Assembly (NCBI GenBank): GCA_937910785.1
Contig: CALDLG010000073.1
Span: 1 to 24,779, forward strand
Length of the DNA stretch: 24,779 nucleotides
Reading direction: 5' to 3'
Source of the DNA: an uncultured Lachnospiraceae bacterium
GTDB taxonomy: Bacteria; Bacillota; Clostridia; Lachnospirales; Lachnospiraceae
The notes beneath the pieces were generated by a model. That model was not told the origin of the DNA, searched no databases, and saw nothing but the letters and a program-made list of their open reading frames with translations. Positions 23,908 through 24,779 of the stretch are shown here, one piece after another. How positions within the stretch are numbered: position 1 is the stretch's first letter; every line of letters begins with the position of its first letter. Position numbers and translations under genes: made by a program.

Positions 23908-24779
23908 CTATGTCCGCCTCCTTTTCTTCCGTCAGCTGTAAAAAAATATCCTCCAGCGTTTCCCCGACTCTGTTCATGGATACCACCGGCATGTCCCGCT
24001 TCGCAAAGGCCATTGACAGTTCACTGCGAATATCCGTATCGTCCTTTGCCGTAACGCACAGCCGAATGCTGTCAGCCTCTGCCGTTTCCTCAAACTGCCA
24101 GGATATGATATGCTTCGTTTCCTTCATCAATTCTTCCGCCTGCTCCCGGCTCCCCCGCGCGGTCAGTTCAATCCGTATGGATTTTCTCATTAATTTCTGC
24201 AGTCCCTCCGGCGAATCACTGGCAACCAGTCTGCCTTTTGAAAGAATCATAATATGATCACATACGGTACTGACTTCGGATAAAATGTGGGAACTCAAAA
24301 GAATAGTATGATCTCCTGCAAGCCTGAAAAGCAGCTCTCTGATTTCATGAATCTGTCTGGGGTCCAGACCTGTCATCGGCTCGTCCAATATCATGATTTC
24401 CGGATAACCAATCATCGCCTGCGCAAGTCCCGTTCTCTGCTTATAGCCTTTCGAAAGATTTTTGATCAGACGATTTTTCACATCTGAAATTCCGGTAAAC
24501 CGCATGATTTCCTGAATCTGTTCCTGCTGTCTCTTTTGGGGCACCTGCTTTAGTTCTGCCACAAAGCGCAGGTACTCAAGCGCCGTCATGTCCGGATACA
24601 GCGGAGGTACCTCCGGCAGATAGCCGATATGGCGCTTCGCTTCTTCCGGCTGCTCCAGCATATCAAAACCACAGATCTCAACCGTACCTTCCGCAGCCGC
24701 CAGATATCCTGTCATGATATTCATCGTCGTTGTTTTTCCGGCCCCGTTCGGTCCTAAGAATCCGTATATCCGCCCCTTT
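23891..24779 (-). CDS. ABC transporter ATP-binding protein (GldA-like), 5' end outside window
   Basis: The ATPase partner of the fused permease. The frame runs off the window's right edge, and the missing N-terminus would include the first strands. The visible part has Walker A GFLGPNGAGKTT at the very edge, the signature NLSKGYKQRTGLAQ, Walker B IMILDEPMTGLDP, and a switch His in LLSSHILSEVSTVCDH. The C-terminal third is a regulatory extension common in GldA/CcmA-type proteins. It hydrolyses ATP to power the membrane subunit encoded immediately downstream. The gene overlaps the permease start by 17 bases, so the two are co-translated. Confidence 0.9.
   Translation of the reverse strand, partial: KGRIYGFLGPNGAGKTTTMNIMTGYLAAAEGTVEICGFDMLEQPEEAKRHIGYLPEVPPLYPDMTALEYLRFVAELKQVPQKRQQEQIQEIMRFTGISDVKNRLIKNLSKGYKQRTGLAQAMIGYPEIMILDEPMTGLDPRQIHEIRELLFRLAGDHTILLSSHILSEVSTVCDHIMILSKGRLVASDSPEGLQKLMRKSIRIELTARGSREQAEELMKETKHIISWQFEETAEADSIRLCVTAKDDTDIRSELSMAFAKRDMPVVSMNRVGETLEDIFLQLTEEKEADIDEGDL

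Overview
The window reads as chromosomal DNA of a Gram-positive, anaerobic Clostridia, most likely a Lachnospiraceae member. The basis is strong GGAGG-type ribosome binding sites, tightly packed co-directional operons, a DUF1292 gene, a DUF5662 gene, a fused GldF/GldG-type ABC exporter and a ferredoxin-like [FeFe]-hydrogenase. Species cannot be named from the sequence alone. Nearly all genes are on the minus strand. No rRNA, tRNA, CRISPR array, insertion sequence or prophage was seen, and no gene-free stretch exceeds 300 bases.

Layout (window coordinates; most operons read right to left). 1-2375: hflK, hflC and the start of a TPR-type gene, a band-7 membrane protein operon. 2596-3327: a plus-strand histidine phosphatase, convergent with trpS (3391-4398) across a bidirectional terminator. 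4502-7361: a catalytically degenerate GH13 debranching-enzyme-like protein with its own strong promoter, an overlapping DUF5662 gene, and a small Cys/Asp/Arg-repeat protein. 7453-15807: a polysaccharide synthesis and export operon. In transcription order it holds a GT2 glycosyltransferase, ABC-2 permease, Wzt-like ATPase with a C-terminal sugar-binding-type domain, DegT aminotransferase, methyltransferase-GT2 fusion, second GT2, hexapeptide acyltransferase and a small XRE regulator. A second XRE regulator (15908-16222) is divergent from the operon's first gene across a region with an inverted repeat. 16295-16669: DUF1292. 16709-21510: [FeFe]-hydrogenase, gltX and a UvrD/PcrA-like helicase whose C-terminal motifs lie in a different frame. 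21598-21774: a palindromic element with perfect 36-bp arms. 21784-24779: a GldF-GldG fusion permease and its ATPase, which runs off the window.

The polysaccharide operon is the main functional unit. Its genes would make an amino-sugar-containing glycan, possibly cap it by methylation or decorate it by acylation, and export it through the ABC transporter. It has no initiating phosphoglycosyltransferase and no NDP-sugar dehydratase in the window, so those steps must be encoded elsewhere.

No wholly new multi-gene system is convincingly visible. The points most worth a second look are the 177-bp palindromic element, the split helicase, the inactive-looking GH13 protein, the Cys-Asp-Arg repeat protein, and the methyltransferase-GT2 fusion paired with a Wzt-type ATPase.
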